24,964 bases of DNA from Acidobacteriota bacterium (lineage in GTDB: Bacteria > Acidobacteriota > Terriglobia > Acidiferrales > UBA7541), in contig JAGWRH010000321.1 in NCBI GenBank assembly GCA_028876695.1, forward strand, positions 1-24,964, given 5' to 3'. Below the pieces are notes generated by a model, which was not told the origin of the DNA, made no database searches, and saw only the letters and a program-made list of their open reading frames with translations. Of this stretch, positions 14,535 through 21,729 are shown one piece after another (position 1 is the stretch's first letter; each line of letters opens with the position of its first letter). The position numbers and the translations under genes were made by a program.

Positions 14535-14612
14535 ATGGCGGCGGGTACGTACCCTCCCGGCTGCATTTCCCCGCGGGGAAACTCCATGAAAGAATTCAGG
14601 AGCACGGAATGA
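14535..14612 (+). CDS. Possible upstream leader ORF of efp with Pro-Pro-Gly motif
   Basis: A 25-codon frame entirely inside the efp leader: it begins MAAGTYPPGC and ends EFRSTE. Codons CCT CCC GGC (14553-14561) encode Pro-Pro-Gly, one of the strongest ribosome-stalling motifs that EF-P relieves. Its TGA (14610-14612) overlaps the efp ATG (14609-14611) as ATGA, the usual geometry of translational coupling. Weak point: the only purine-rich sequence before its ATG, GGAAG at 14530-14534, is directly adjacent instead of 5-9 nt away. A shorter in-frame start at 14586, with GGGGA at 14575-14579, would omit the PPG. There is no homology evidence, so it may be chance in GC-rich DNA. Confidence 0.3.
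   Translation: MAAGTYPPGCISPRGNSMKEFRSTE
14543..14554 (+). promoter_or_regulatory. Palindrome in efp leader (distal)
   Basis: GGGTACGTACCC is a perfect 12-bp palindrome in the efp 5' leader and overlaps the start of the PPG codons of the possible leader ORF. It could be an operator or a small RNA hairpin; nothing more can be said from sequence. Confidence 0.3.
14566..14581 (+). promoter_or_regulatory. Palindrome/hairpin in efp leader (proximal)
   Basis: TTTCCCCGCGGGGAAA is a perfect 16-bp palindrome 27 nt before the efp start. In RNA it can fold as a 6-bp stem with a CGCG loop. Directly downstream, CTCC (14582-14585) can pair with GGAG (14599-14602) of the efp ribosome binding site, aided by GAA/TTC pairing inside, which would partly hide that site. 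Confidence 0.4.
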
Positions 14613-15169
14613 TCAAGGCGACACTTCTGCGTTCGGGGATGATTATCAAACACGACGGCGATCTGCACATGATTTATAACGTGGACCATCGCACGCCGGG
14701 CAACAAGCGCGCGGCTATGCAGACCCGCATGCGCAATCTTCGCAGCGGCGCGATGATCGACTACCGTTTCCGCGCCGAGGATTTCATCGACAAAGTGACG
14801 GTGGATGAAGTGGAGTTCGAGTATCTCTACAACGACGGTGAAGGCTTCCACTTCATGAACAGCGAAAACTACGAGCAGATTGCGCTGCGAGAAGACGTGG
14901 TCGGCGATGCCAAGGATTATCTGATCCCCAACATGCCGGTGAAGATCGAGTATTACGATGCGAAGCCGATCGGCGTGCTGCTGCCGGATACCGTCGATTT
15001 GACGGTGGTGGAAACCGAGCCGAGCATTCAGAAAGCGACGGCCAGCGCGGTGATGAAGCCGGCGAAATTGGAAACGGGTCTGGTGGTCAATGTGCCGCCA
15101 TTCGTCGGCGAAGGCGACAAGATCAAGGTCGATACCTCCGAGGGTCGCTACATTCAGCGCGTCCAATAA
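14609..15169 (+). CDS. efp: Elongation factor P
   Basis: Translation factor of 186 aa that binds between the P and E sites and speeds peptide bond formation at consecutive prolines. Three beta-barrel domains are recognisable: KOW-like domain I (1-65), OB domain II (about 66-128, including YLYNDGEGFHFMNSENYEQ) and domain III (GLVVNVPPFVGEGDKIKVDTSEGRYIQRV). The start ATG has AGGAG 6 nt upstream. The domain I tip loop reads TPGNKRA. Aligned without gaps to E. coli PGKGQA, the modified Lys34 position is Asn32 here, with Lys33 next to it. So neither the EpmA (Lys) nor EarP (Arg) target is at the usual place. No modification enzyme is nearby. A strong promoter and structured leader precede it; purB is convergent. 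Confidence 0.97.
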   Translation: MIKATLLRSGMIIKHDGDLHMIYNVDHRTPGNKRAAMQTRMRNLRSGAMIDYRFRAEDFIDKVTVDEVEFEYLYNDGEGFHFMNSENYEQIALREDVVGDAKDYLIPNMPVKIEYYDAKPIGVLLPDTVDLTVVETEPSIQKATASAVMKPAKLETGLVVNVPPFVGEGDKIKVDTSEGRYIQRVQ

Positions 15170-15211
15170 GGCCGGCGCGTGCGGTAACGCGCGCGATTCA
15201 TTCGCCACGCA

Positions 15212-15239
15212 ATCGGGGCGCGGCAGGCGGCGCCCCGAT
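15212..15239. terminator. Hairpin between convergent efp and purB
   Basis: ATCGGGGCGC and its exact reverse complement enclose an 8-nt loop: a 10-bp perfect stem. It sits 43 nt after the efp stop and 31 nt after the purB stop, so it could serve both genes. Neither side has a T run, so it may block RNA polymerase poorly and act mainly as a 3'-end protecting structure. Confidence 0.5.
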
Positions 15240-15269
15240 CATCCCATCGGTTACGATCCCGCGGCATTT

Positions 15270-16589
15270 CTACTGCGCGGCGGATTTTTTTGCGCCGAAG
15301 ACGCGCGCGAAGATCGCGTCCACGGCGCGAAGCTGGCGGCGCAGGTCGAATGTGTGCGCGAGCGCCTTGTCGTCGAGGAATTTGCGCACGTTGGGGTCGG
15401 CGGCGATGCGGTCTTCGAAGCTCGATTCCGATTCCCACGCGGCCATGGCGTGCGCCTGCACCCACTTGTAGGCGTCCTCACGCGGCGCGCCGTGCTCGAC
15501 CAGGTCCTGTAGCAACTGTCCCGAAAAAACCAAGCCTTGCGTGGCATTGAGGTTGCGCAGCATGCGCTGCGGGAAGACTTTCATGTTTTCCACGATCCAC
15601 GCGGTGCGATTCAGCATGTAATCCACAAGAATCGTGGAGTCCGGCAGAATCACACGCTCGACGGAGCTGTGCGAAATATCGCGCTCGTGCCACAGCGCCA
15701 CGTTTTCCGCGGCCGCTAGGGAATTGGCGCGCACAATGCGGGCAAGGCCGCAAATCTGCTCGCTGGAAACGGGATTGCGTTTGTGCGGCATGGCGGAGCT
15801 GCCGCGCTGTTCGCCGCCGAAAGGCTCCTCCACTTCGCGCACTTCGGTGCGCTGCAGGTGGCGGATTTCGAGCGCCACGCGTTCGAGCGAAGCGGCGATG
15901 ATGGCAAGCGCGCTCACGTATTGCGCGTGGCGGTCGCGCTCGAGAACTTGCGAAGTGATTGGCGCGGCGGAAAGCCCGAGCTTCGCGCAGATTTTCTGTT
16001 CGACGTCTGGGCCGAGGTGCGTGCAGGTGCCTACGGCACCGGAAATTTTCCCGACGGCCATGGCGTAAGCGGCGGTGGCGAAGCGTTCGTAATCGCGATG
16101 ATTTTCGGCGTACCAGTTGGCGATTTTCAGGCCAAAGGTGATCGGCTCGGCGTGAATGCCGTGGGTGCGCCCAATTTCCGGCGTGTCCTTGAATTCCCAG
16201 GCGCGCCTCTCGAGGATCTGCCCGAAATGCGCCAGGCCTTTCTCGATCAGGCGCGAGGCATCGCGGATCAGCAGCGCCTGCGCCGTGTCGACCACATCGT
16301 TGGACGTGAGCCCATAGTGCAGCCAGCGAGCCGCTTCGGGATCGCCGACCGTCTCCTGCACAGCGATGGTGAAGGCGATCACGTCGTGGCGGACTTTGGC
16401 TTCGATCTCGTTGATGCGCGCCACGTCGATGCGGGCACGTTCGCGCAATTTCGCGGCGGCCGCGCGGGGCACGATCCCGGCTTCGGCCAGAGTTTCGGCG
16501 GCAGCAAGCTCGACATCGAGCCACTTCTGAAATTTGTTTTCTTCGCTCCAGACGCGGCCGATCTCCGGACGCGTATAACGTGCGATCAC
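15270..16589 (-). CDS. purB: Adenylosuccinate lyase
   Basis: Purine synthesis enzyme of the fumarase superfamily, 439 aa. It splits SAICAR to AICAR plus fumarate and adenylosuccinate to AMP plus fumarate. The signature GSSAMPHKRNP is at 263-273, with the catalytic loop serine in it; the conserved GRTHGIHAEPITFG (His143) and HYGLTSNDVVDTA motifs are present. Length and N-terminus (MIARYTRPEIGRVWSEENKFQKWLDVE) match the short bacterial PurB class. The start is GTG 16589, with AGGAG 7 nt upstream. No other pur gene is in the window. A perfect inverted repeat lies 60 bp upstream. Confidence 0.96.
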   Translation of the reverse strand: MIARYTRPEIGRVWSEENKFQKWLDVELAAAETLAEAGIVPRAAAAKLRERARIDVARINEIEAKVRHDVIAFTIAVQETVGDPEAARWLHYGLTSNDVVDTAQALLIRDASRLIEKGLAHFGQILERRAWEFKDTPEIGRTHGIHAEPITFGLKIANWYAENHRDYERFATAAYAMAVGKISGAVGTCTHLGPDVEQKICAKLGLSAAPITSQVLERDRHAQYVSALAIIAASLERVALEIRHLQRTEVREVEEPFGGEQRGSSAMPHKRNPVSSEQICGLARIVRANSLAAAENVALWHERDISHSSVERVILPDSTILVDYMLNRTAWIVENMKVFPQRMLRNLNATQGLVFSGQLLQDLVEHGAPREDAYKWVQAHAMAAWESESSFEDRIAADPNVRKFLDDKALAHTFDLRRQLRAVDAIFARVFGAKKSAAQ

Positions 16590-16637
16590 GTTCGGCTCCT
16601 GTGCATGGCGGTTTTAGAGTATGGGGATTCCGCCTCC

Positions 16638-16667
16638 ATCATACCTGAGGTTCTAGGGGCTAGAACC
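16638..16667 (-). promoter_or_regulatory. Possible purB promoter overlapped by an inverted repeat
   Basis: Minus-strand TATGAT (16638-16643, 5/6 to -10) lies about 50 nt before the purB start. The -35 position (TTCTAG at 16660-16665) is poor and falls inside a perfect inverted repeat, GGTTCTAG-N3-CTAGAACC at 16649-16667. A repressor or activator site over the -35 region would explain both; this is inference. Confidence 0.35.
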
Positions 16668-16774
16668 GAGGCCCGGTCCATATGCGCGCACGCGGCTTTG
16701 CTTGGTTCCGGGTAGCGAGGAGCGCGATTGTTTGTTTTCAGCAACTTGCGCGCGATTCTACTCGATTGGCAGTT

Positions 16775-16817
16775 CCGGGCAAGCACCCCAGAAAGCAAAG
16801 CTTCTTGGGGGCCCCGG
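16775..16817. repeat. Large imperfect stem-loop
   Basis: The inner stem of 11 positions (16786-16796 with 16800-16810) has one G-T pair and one mismatch around an AAA loop. An outer stem CCGGG/CCCGG (16775-16779 with 16813-16817) extends it. No T run follows on either strand, and no gene ends here, so it is not an ordinary terminator. Confidence 0.45.
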
Positions 16818-16923
16818 TTTGACTCTTGCTCAGCGCCCCTCGCCGAGGCCCCGGCATACAAAGCGTTTTGCGGACGCTCGAACTTAGATTCGGCCGCGGC
16901 GGACCCGACCACGTGCGGATGCG

Positions 16924-17130
16924 TTGCGGATTCCGTGGGGGCCGGTGTGGGCGGTGCTAGGGATTGGGTTTTCGCTGGTGCTGCTGGCGCAGATCGATGG
17001 ACGCAAGGCGCTGCTGATGCTCGTCACCGCGGGAATCGCGGCGGCGAATTGGTGGTGGGCGAAGCGGCGCTGGGCGCGAGCTCTCGCCACCGCGGTTTCG
17101 CTTCCGGCAGGCCGCGGTACACGTGGCTAA
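16924..17130 (+). CDS. Small hypothetical membrane protein
   Basis: A 68-codon frame starting with TTG. Two hydrophobic segments (about residues 5-22 and 28-45) surround a short polar link (QIDGRK), followed by a basic WWWAKRRWARAL stretch, as in a small inner-membrane hairpin protein with the positive side inside. Third-position GC is high, as in real genes here. Against it: no ribosome binding site is clear, the start codon is weak, and I recognise no family. Confidence 0.35.
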   Translation: MRIPWGPVWAVLGIGFSLVLLAQIDGRKALLMLVTAGIAAANWWWAKRRWARALATAVSLPAGRGTRG

Positions 17131-17206
17131 TCGAACCGGCATCGGCTGCGGAGCCGATTTGGAGGACGCGGTTTCCCGCCAACGCGCGAGTCCACTACGG
17201 AAATAA

Positions 17207-18097
17207 CTAAAGCTCGAAAGGGCCGAGGGGAGATCGCTGCGAAGCGACGTGAAGCGAGCCGCGGAAGGCGAAATCGACGGCGCGCGCGGCGAGAGCCTGT
17301 TCGGCGGAAAGGCGCGCGATTTCCGGATGGTTATTCTGCTCGGAAAGATGCGCGAGGACCAGGTGGCGCGGGCGCGCGTCGAACATCTCGGAATCGGACA
17401 GGAAATCGCTGACGACGTTGTTCGAGAGATGCCCAGTGCGACTCATGACGCGCTGTTTGATGTGCCACGGATACGGGCCGACCTTGAGCATTTCAATATC
17501 GTGGTTCGATTCGAGCATCAGGAAATCGGCTTCGCGGAGATGCTGCTTCACATGCTCGGGTAGATAGCCGAGATCGGTGGTGATGGCGAGTTTCGTTCCA
17601 TTGGCGCGAAAGGCGAAGCCAACGGGATCGGCGGCGTCATGCGGTATGCGGAAGGCGTTGATTTCCACATCGCCGATTTCGAAGCGCTCGCCGGCGCGCA
17701 CGTATTCGATGCGCTCGAAGGTGGCTTTCCTGCCGGGATTCTCGGGGTCCTCGGCGTACATCTTCACGATTTCGCGGTGCGTGGGTTCGGTGAGATACGC
17801 CGGGCAATTCCAGTGACGCGCAAGCTGCGCGACGGCATGGGAATGATCGGAGTGCTCGTGGGTAACGAGGATGGCGTCAACGCCATCAGGAAACGCGCGG
17901 CCGAGCGCGGCGAAGCGGCGGGTGAGCTCTTTTTTGCCGATACCGGCGTCGATGAGGAGAGTGGTACGGCCGGTTTCGAGCAACGTCGAGTTGCCCGCGC
18001 TGCCCGACGCCAAAATGGAAATGCGGATGGAGATGCCGCTGCCCTCGCCGGATTTGACTTCGGCGAAGATGATGGCAAAGAGGGCGGGCGGCGTCAA
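17207..18097 (-). CDS. MBL-fold metallohydrolase, YycJ/WalJ-like
   Basis: Metallo-beta-lactamase fold protein, 296 aa as drawn. The first strand ISILASGSAGNSTLLE and the metal motif THEHSDH (His80, His82, Asp84, His85 in this numbering) are those of the YycJ/WalJ-type subgroup, predicted to be a DNA or RNA exonuclease-like hydrolase. Further metal residues occur in FRIPHDAADPVGF and LAHLSEQNNHPE. The start is uncertain. Family proteins begin right at the first strand, where this gene has ATC codons and no ATG/GTG/TTG. The nearest start is TTG 18097, with GAGG 10 nt upstream. An ATG at 18175 would run past the start of the divergent DUF962 gene (18166) and leave no room for its promoter. Confidence 0.88.
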   Translation of the reverse strand: MTPPALFAIIFAEVKSGEGSGISIRISILASGSAGNSTLLETGRTTLLIDAGIGKKELTRRFAALGRAFPDGVDAILVTHEHSDHSHAVAQLARHWNCPAYLTEPTHREIVKMYAEDPENPGRKATFERIEYVRAGERFEIGDVEINAFRIPHDAADPVGFAFRANGTKLAITTDLGYLPEHVKQHLREADFLMLESNHDIEMLKVGPYPWHIKQRVMSRTGHLSNNVVSDFLSDSEMFDARPRHLVLAHLSEQNNHPEIARLSAEQALAARAVDFAFRGSLHVASQRSPLGPFEL

Positions 18098-18165
18098 AGG
18101 AAAAACGCCTCGGTTGAGGAAAACGGAACGAAGGAGGGATACAATCAGCCGCCAAGGAGCGCCCC

Positions 18166-18492
18166 ATGACGACATTTTCCGAGTACATGGCGCAGTACGA
18201 TCATGAACATGCGAATCCGTGGAATAAAGTTCTGCATGGCGTCGGCATTCCGGTGATCATTGCCGGGATCATCGTGTTCGCACTGACGTTCTGGCGAACG
18301 GGTGCCGCGCTGTTCGTTGGCGGATGGGCGCTGCTGTTTCTCGGTCATCGAATCGAGGGCAACAAGCCGGCATTTTTTCAGGGCGTGATTTACTTCCTGG
18401 TGGGTCCGGTGTGGATCGCGAAAGAAGTGAAAGATGCATTGCTGGGCAGGCGCGCCGCTTCGCAATCCGGTGGCGAGGGCCGGGAAAGATGA
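18166..18492 (+). CDS. DUF962/Mpo1-like membrane protein
   Basis: Small integral membrane protein, 108 aa, of the DUF962 family (yeast Mpo1/YGL010w), whose yeast member is an Fe-dependent dioxygenase of 2-hydroxy fatty acids. The family pattern is intact: YDHEHANPWNKVLHGVGIP with His13, His15 and His24, then GHRIEGNKPAF with His61, as candidate iron ligands. Hydrophobic helices lie at about 26-42, 46-60 and 70-85. The start ATG has AAGGAG at 18154-18159. A -10-like TACAAT lies at 18140-18145. It is followed 23 bp later by the amidohydrolase gene on the same strand. Enzyme activity of the bacterial members is inferred. Confidence 0.85.
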   Translation: MTTFSEYMAQYDHEHANPWNKVLHGVGIPVIIAGIIVFALTFWRTGAALFVGGWALLFLGHRIEGNKPAFFQGVIYFLVGPVWIAKEVKDALLGRRAASQSGGEGRER

Positions 18493-18515
18493 AAAGCACC
18501 ACTTCGAGGTGACTC

Positions 18516-20204
18516 ATGCGATTTTTCCACTCCATCGCGCGATGCGCGCTGAGAACCCCAGTCCTGATGCTGCTGGCTGCGCTGGCGACGGCGATTCCGG
18601 CGGCCGCGCAAGACCCGTGCTCGTGGTCGCGCGATGTGCGGCTGGTGAACGGCAAAATTCACACGTTCGACGCGAACGATCGCGTGGTCAACGAAGTGAC
18701 GATTCAGGAAGGGCGCATCGCGTACGTCGGCCCCGCCGCGGGGCGCAAGCTCGATCCATGCACGAAAACGATCGATCTGCATGGGCGCGTGGTGGTGCCT
18801 GGCCTGATCGACAACCACAATCATTTTGTGCTGTTCAGCCACCGGCCGGGATACGACGTGATGGTCGAAACCGCGACGAGCATTCCCGAAGCGATGGCGA
18901 TGCTCAAGCAGCGGGCGCAAACGGTGCCCTCGGGCGCCTGGGTAACGGCGATTGGCGACTGGACGCCGCGCCTCTTCAAGGAAAACCGCCTGCCGGCGCT
19001 TGCGGAACTCGATCAGGCGGTGCCCGATCACCCGGTTCTCTTTGCGACGTTCGGTCCCGCGGTGACGAACAGCTTGGGGAAAAAGTTTTTCGAGAGCAAA
19101 GGAATCACGGTCGGCGCCACCGGCGCGTTGGCTGGACCGGCGGCGAATGCGGCGCTCGGGGAACTGCGCAAAATCCAGACGCCTGAAGACGCCATTCGCA
19201 GCGCGGAGTATGCGCAGTCGTACGTGCTGCGGTACGGGCTGACGACCAGCGTTGATATGGGAGTTTTCGCCGATCCGGGCAGCCCCGGCTTGCAGGACGA
19301 CTTCACCTTTCCGGGAATCGCCAGCGGCAATCCCTGGAGCGTGTACAACCAGATTCTGGCACTCGATCATCGGCAGAAGCTCGACGAGCGCGTGCGGCTG
19401 TTCATGATTTCGATGGATCAAAGCGCAGCGCTGCCGATATTGACCGAGCGTCTGCTGAACGTCTTCCCTGATTTTGGCGACAACATGCTGCGCGTTTCCG
19501 GGATCGGCGAGTTTGCCAGCCCGTGGTTTTCAAATTTCGCCGGGGGACAGCATCCCGCAAATTATGAAGCGGCGCTCCAGATGGTCGCCAAGCACGGCTG
19601 GACGTACCAGCAGCACACGTTGTCGCTGGCGGAGGTGCAGTTCACCGCGCAGACCTACGAGAAGGTAAACGCGGTCACGCCAATCGCCGATTTGCACTGG
19701 TCGATCGCGCACGTGCCGTCAATCGATCCGCGGACGATCGAGGCCATGAAGTCGATCGGCGTGGGCATGGCGCTGCACGGCTGGAAATATTTGCAGGGCG
19801 GGCAGGGCACGCCAGCGGGACAGCCGGCGGGTCCGCCGTATAAGACGCTACTCGAGAGCGGCATTCACGTCGGCGCCGGCTCGGACGCGGGCGACATCTC
19901 CATTCTCGATCCGTGGTACGAGATCTATTACATGGTGACCGGCAAGGATTGCACCGGCGCGCTGATCAATCCCGGCGAGCAGGTCACCCGCCGGCAGGCG
20001 CTGCGCATGTACACGGCGGATAACGGCTGGTTCTTTCACCAGGAGAACGAGCTGGGATCGATCGAAACGGGCAAGCTCGGGGACCTGATTGTCCTTAGCG
20101 GCGACTATTTCGATCCGCAGAAAGTCTCAGACGAGGGAATCAAGCAGATCCACTCGCTGCTCACCGTGGTCGGCGGCCGCGTCGTTTACAACGACCTTCA
20201 CTGA
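18516..20204 (+). CDS. Secreted amidohydrolase (YtcJ-like, amidohydrolase 3)
   Basis: Metal-dependent hydrolase, 562 aa. Residues 1-31 form a Sec signal peptide: basic MRFFHSIARCALR, hydrophobic VLMLLAALATAI, and a cleavage-type AAA before QD. The mature protein begins with the amidohydrolase beta-sandwich (LVNGKIHTFDANDRVV) and the metal motif DNHNH (His101, His103). Later come QQHTLS, IAHVPSID and the GSDAGD aspartate. The end, GSIETGKLGDLIVLSGDYF, is the usual sandwich closing motif. YtcJ-type proteins are annotated as N-substituted formamide deformylases or exoenzyme regulators, but the substrate here is unknown. The start has GAGGTG 6 nt upstream. It is probably co-transcribed with the DUF962 gene. 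Confidence 0.9.
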   Translation: MRFFHSIARCALRTPVLMLLAALATAIPAAAQDPCSWSRDVRLVNGKIHTFDANDRVVNEVTIQEGRIAYVGPAAGRKLDPCTKTIDLHGRVVVPGLIDNHNHFVLFSHRPGYDVMVETATSIPEAMAMLKQRAQTVPSGAWVTAIGDWTPRLFKENRLPALAELDQAVPDHPVLFATFGPAVTNSLGKKFFESKGITVGATGALAGPAANAALGELRKIQTPEDAIRSAEYAQSYVLRYGLTTSVDMGVFADPGSPGLQDDFTFPGIASGNPWSVYNQILALDHRQKLDERVRLFMISMDQSAALPILTERLLNVFPDFGDNMLRVSGIGEFASPWFSNFAGGQHPANYEAALQMVAKHGWTYQQHTLSLAEVQFTAQTYEKVNAVTPIADLHWSIAHVPSIDPRTIEAMKSIGVGMALHGWKYLQGGQGTPAGQPAGPPYKTLLESGIHVGAGSDAGDISILDPWYEIYYMVTGKDCTGALINPGEQVTRRQALRMYTADNGWFFHQENELGSIETGKLGDLIVLSGDYFDPQKVSDEGIKQIHSLLTVVGGRVVYNDLH

Positions 20205-20230
20205 TCCTTTTAGGTCGGGTTACGAAAACT

Positions 20231-21508
20231 TTAAAAAGCTAACTGATCGCGGGTGAGGGCGAAGCCGTTGAGATTGCCGACAACGGAAGCGGCGACGCGT
20301 TCGGATTGGAAGAAATCGCGCGCCACTTCCTGCACCGCGTCCGCGGAGACGGCTTCCAGCTTGCTGATCAGCTCGTCCGGCGTGAACTGGCGGTCGAAGT
20401 AGAGGTGATTGCGGGCTAGGCTGGACATGCGCTGCCCAGAACTTTCGAGCGCGAGCAGCGTGGCGCCTTTCAGATGGTCCTTGGCGCGGCGGATTTCGGA
20501 AGCGTCCAGGGGCTCGCCCTTGAGCCGTCGGAATTCATCGAGCACGGAGCGCACGACCTGCGCGGCCGTGTCAATGGAAGTGCCGGCGTAAACCGAGAGC
20601 ACGCCTGCATCGCGATAGGAACTCACTTCGCTAAAGATGGCGTAGGCGAGGCCCTGGCGCTCGCGGATATTCTGAAACAGGCGCGACGACATGCCGCCGC
20701 CGAGAATGTTGTTCAGCACGGACGCGGCAAAGCGGCGGTCGTCGGTAGCGGGCAGCGCGGGAACGCCGAGGCAGATATGCACCTGCTCGAGTTCGCGCTT
20801 GGTGCGCAGCGTGATATGCGGCGCGGCAGCCGGCGCGATATCGGGAATCGCGTTGCGCGATGGCTGCATGTGCGCGAATCGCGCGGCAACCAGATCGACA
20901 AGCTTCGAGTGCGATAGGTTCCCGGCAGCGGTGATCACCAGGCGATTGGGCGCGTACTGGTTGCGGAACCAATCCTGCAACGAATCGCGCGTGAATGCCG
21001 ATACCGTTTCGGGCGTGCCCAGAATCGGCTTGCCGAGCGCGTGCGGACTCCAGAAATGCTCCGCAAACAACTCGTGGACCAGGTCCTCGGGGTTGTCCTG
21101 GGTCATGCGAATTTCCTCGAGCACCACGGACTGCTCGCGGCGGATATCCTCGCTCGCGAAATTCGGCTCCAGGACCAGATCGGCGAGGATGTCGAAGACG
21201 CGCGGAAGATGTTCGTCCAGCACGCGCGCGTTGAAACAAACCATCTCCTTGGAGGTAAAGGCGTCGAGCATTCCGCCGATGGAATCGACTTCGCGGGCGA
21301 TTTCCTCGGCAGTGCGGCGCGCTGTGCCTTTGAACACCATGTGTTCGACGAAATGCGAAATGCCGTTCAGTTCCGCCGGCTCCTGGCGCGAGCCGGAGCG
21401 TAACCATATGCCTACGGAAACCGAGTGGACGTAATCCATCGACTCAGTGAGCACCACCAAGCCGTTCGGCAAAACTTCTTTCTGCGGCGCGTTTATTTTT
21501 CTTGCCAT
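20231..21508 (-). CDS. M16 family zinc metallopeptidase
   Basis: Insulinase/processing-peptidase family protein, 425 aa. The inverted zinc motif HFVEH lies at residues 52-56, with the third ligand Glu131/132 (VVLEEI) at the family distance. The C-terminal M16 half is present (RNIRERQGLAYAIFSEVSSY), with the Arg/Tyr pair used for substrate binding. The size is that of single-module bacterial M16B peptidases. No signal peptide is seen, so a cytoplasmic or associated role is likely. The start is placed at ATG 21508 (MARKINAPQKEV); ATGs at 21520 and 21547 are in frame, and none has a strong ribosome binding site. It is convergent with the amidohydrolase, with a short A/T-rich 26-bp gap and no stem. 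Confidence 0.92.
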   Translation of the reverse strand: MARKINAPQKEVLPNGLVVLTESMDYVHSVSVGIWLRSGSRQEPAELNGISHFVEHMVFKGTARRTAEEIAREVDSIGGMLDAFTSKEMVCFNARVLDEHLPRVFDILADLVLEPNFASEDIRREQSVVLEEIRMTQDNPEDLVHELFAEHFWSPHALGKPILGTPETVSAFTRDSLQDWFRNQYAPNRLVITAAGNLSHSKLVDLVAARFAHMQPSRNAIPDIAPAAAPHITLRTKRELEQVHICLGVPALPATDDRRFAASVLNNILGGGMSSRLFQNIRERQGLAYAIFSEVSSYRDAGVLSVYAGTSIDTAAQVVRSVLDEFRRLKGEPLDASEIRRAKDHLKGATLLALESSGQRMSSLARNHLYFDRQFTPDELISKLEAVSADAVQEVARDFFQSERVAASVVGNLNGFALTRDQLAF

Positions 21509-21729
21509 GACTATCACCATTCTCGCACGGAGGCGCGGCAAAGTCATTTCAGGTAAGGTGCGCGATTTCTTGGAGCGGTTCGGGCGCGCCGCGGGCAGGA
21601 GGGCGTGATGCTAAGATAAAGGAAAGCTGAACCGGGGTACAGGCCGAAAATCATACACTCGCGCAAGATTCTTGCCTGAAGTGTTCACCTGCTGATAGTT
21701 TAGGCTCCAGATTTGTCGCGAGGTGCCGC

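Larger units (their letters stand above)
16590..16923. other. Non-coding region with strong inverted repeats
   Basis: About 330 bp with no credible gene. It holds an 8-bp inverted repeat near the purB start (16649-16667) and a large stem-loop (16775-16817). A frame of about 108 codons on the minus strand (16586-16912) has no recognisable domain and overlaps the purB start. The stretch could be an intergenic repeat copy or encode a structured RNA; I cannot tell. Confidence 0.4.

Noticed and set aside
15478..16524. 348-codon minus-strand frame within purB
   Set aside because: Same-strand shadow frame of purB, dominated by Arg/Ala/His.
7135..16589. PcaB and PurB as a recent duplication
   Set aside because: They share only the fumarase-superfamily signature and general fold; the sequences are otherwise very different, so this is ancient family relation.
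15783..16715. 310-codon plus-strand frame opposite purB
   Set aside because: Antisense to a certain gene, no start signal and no domain.
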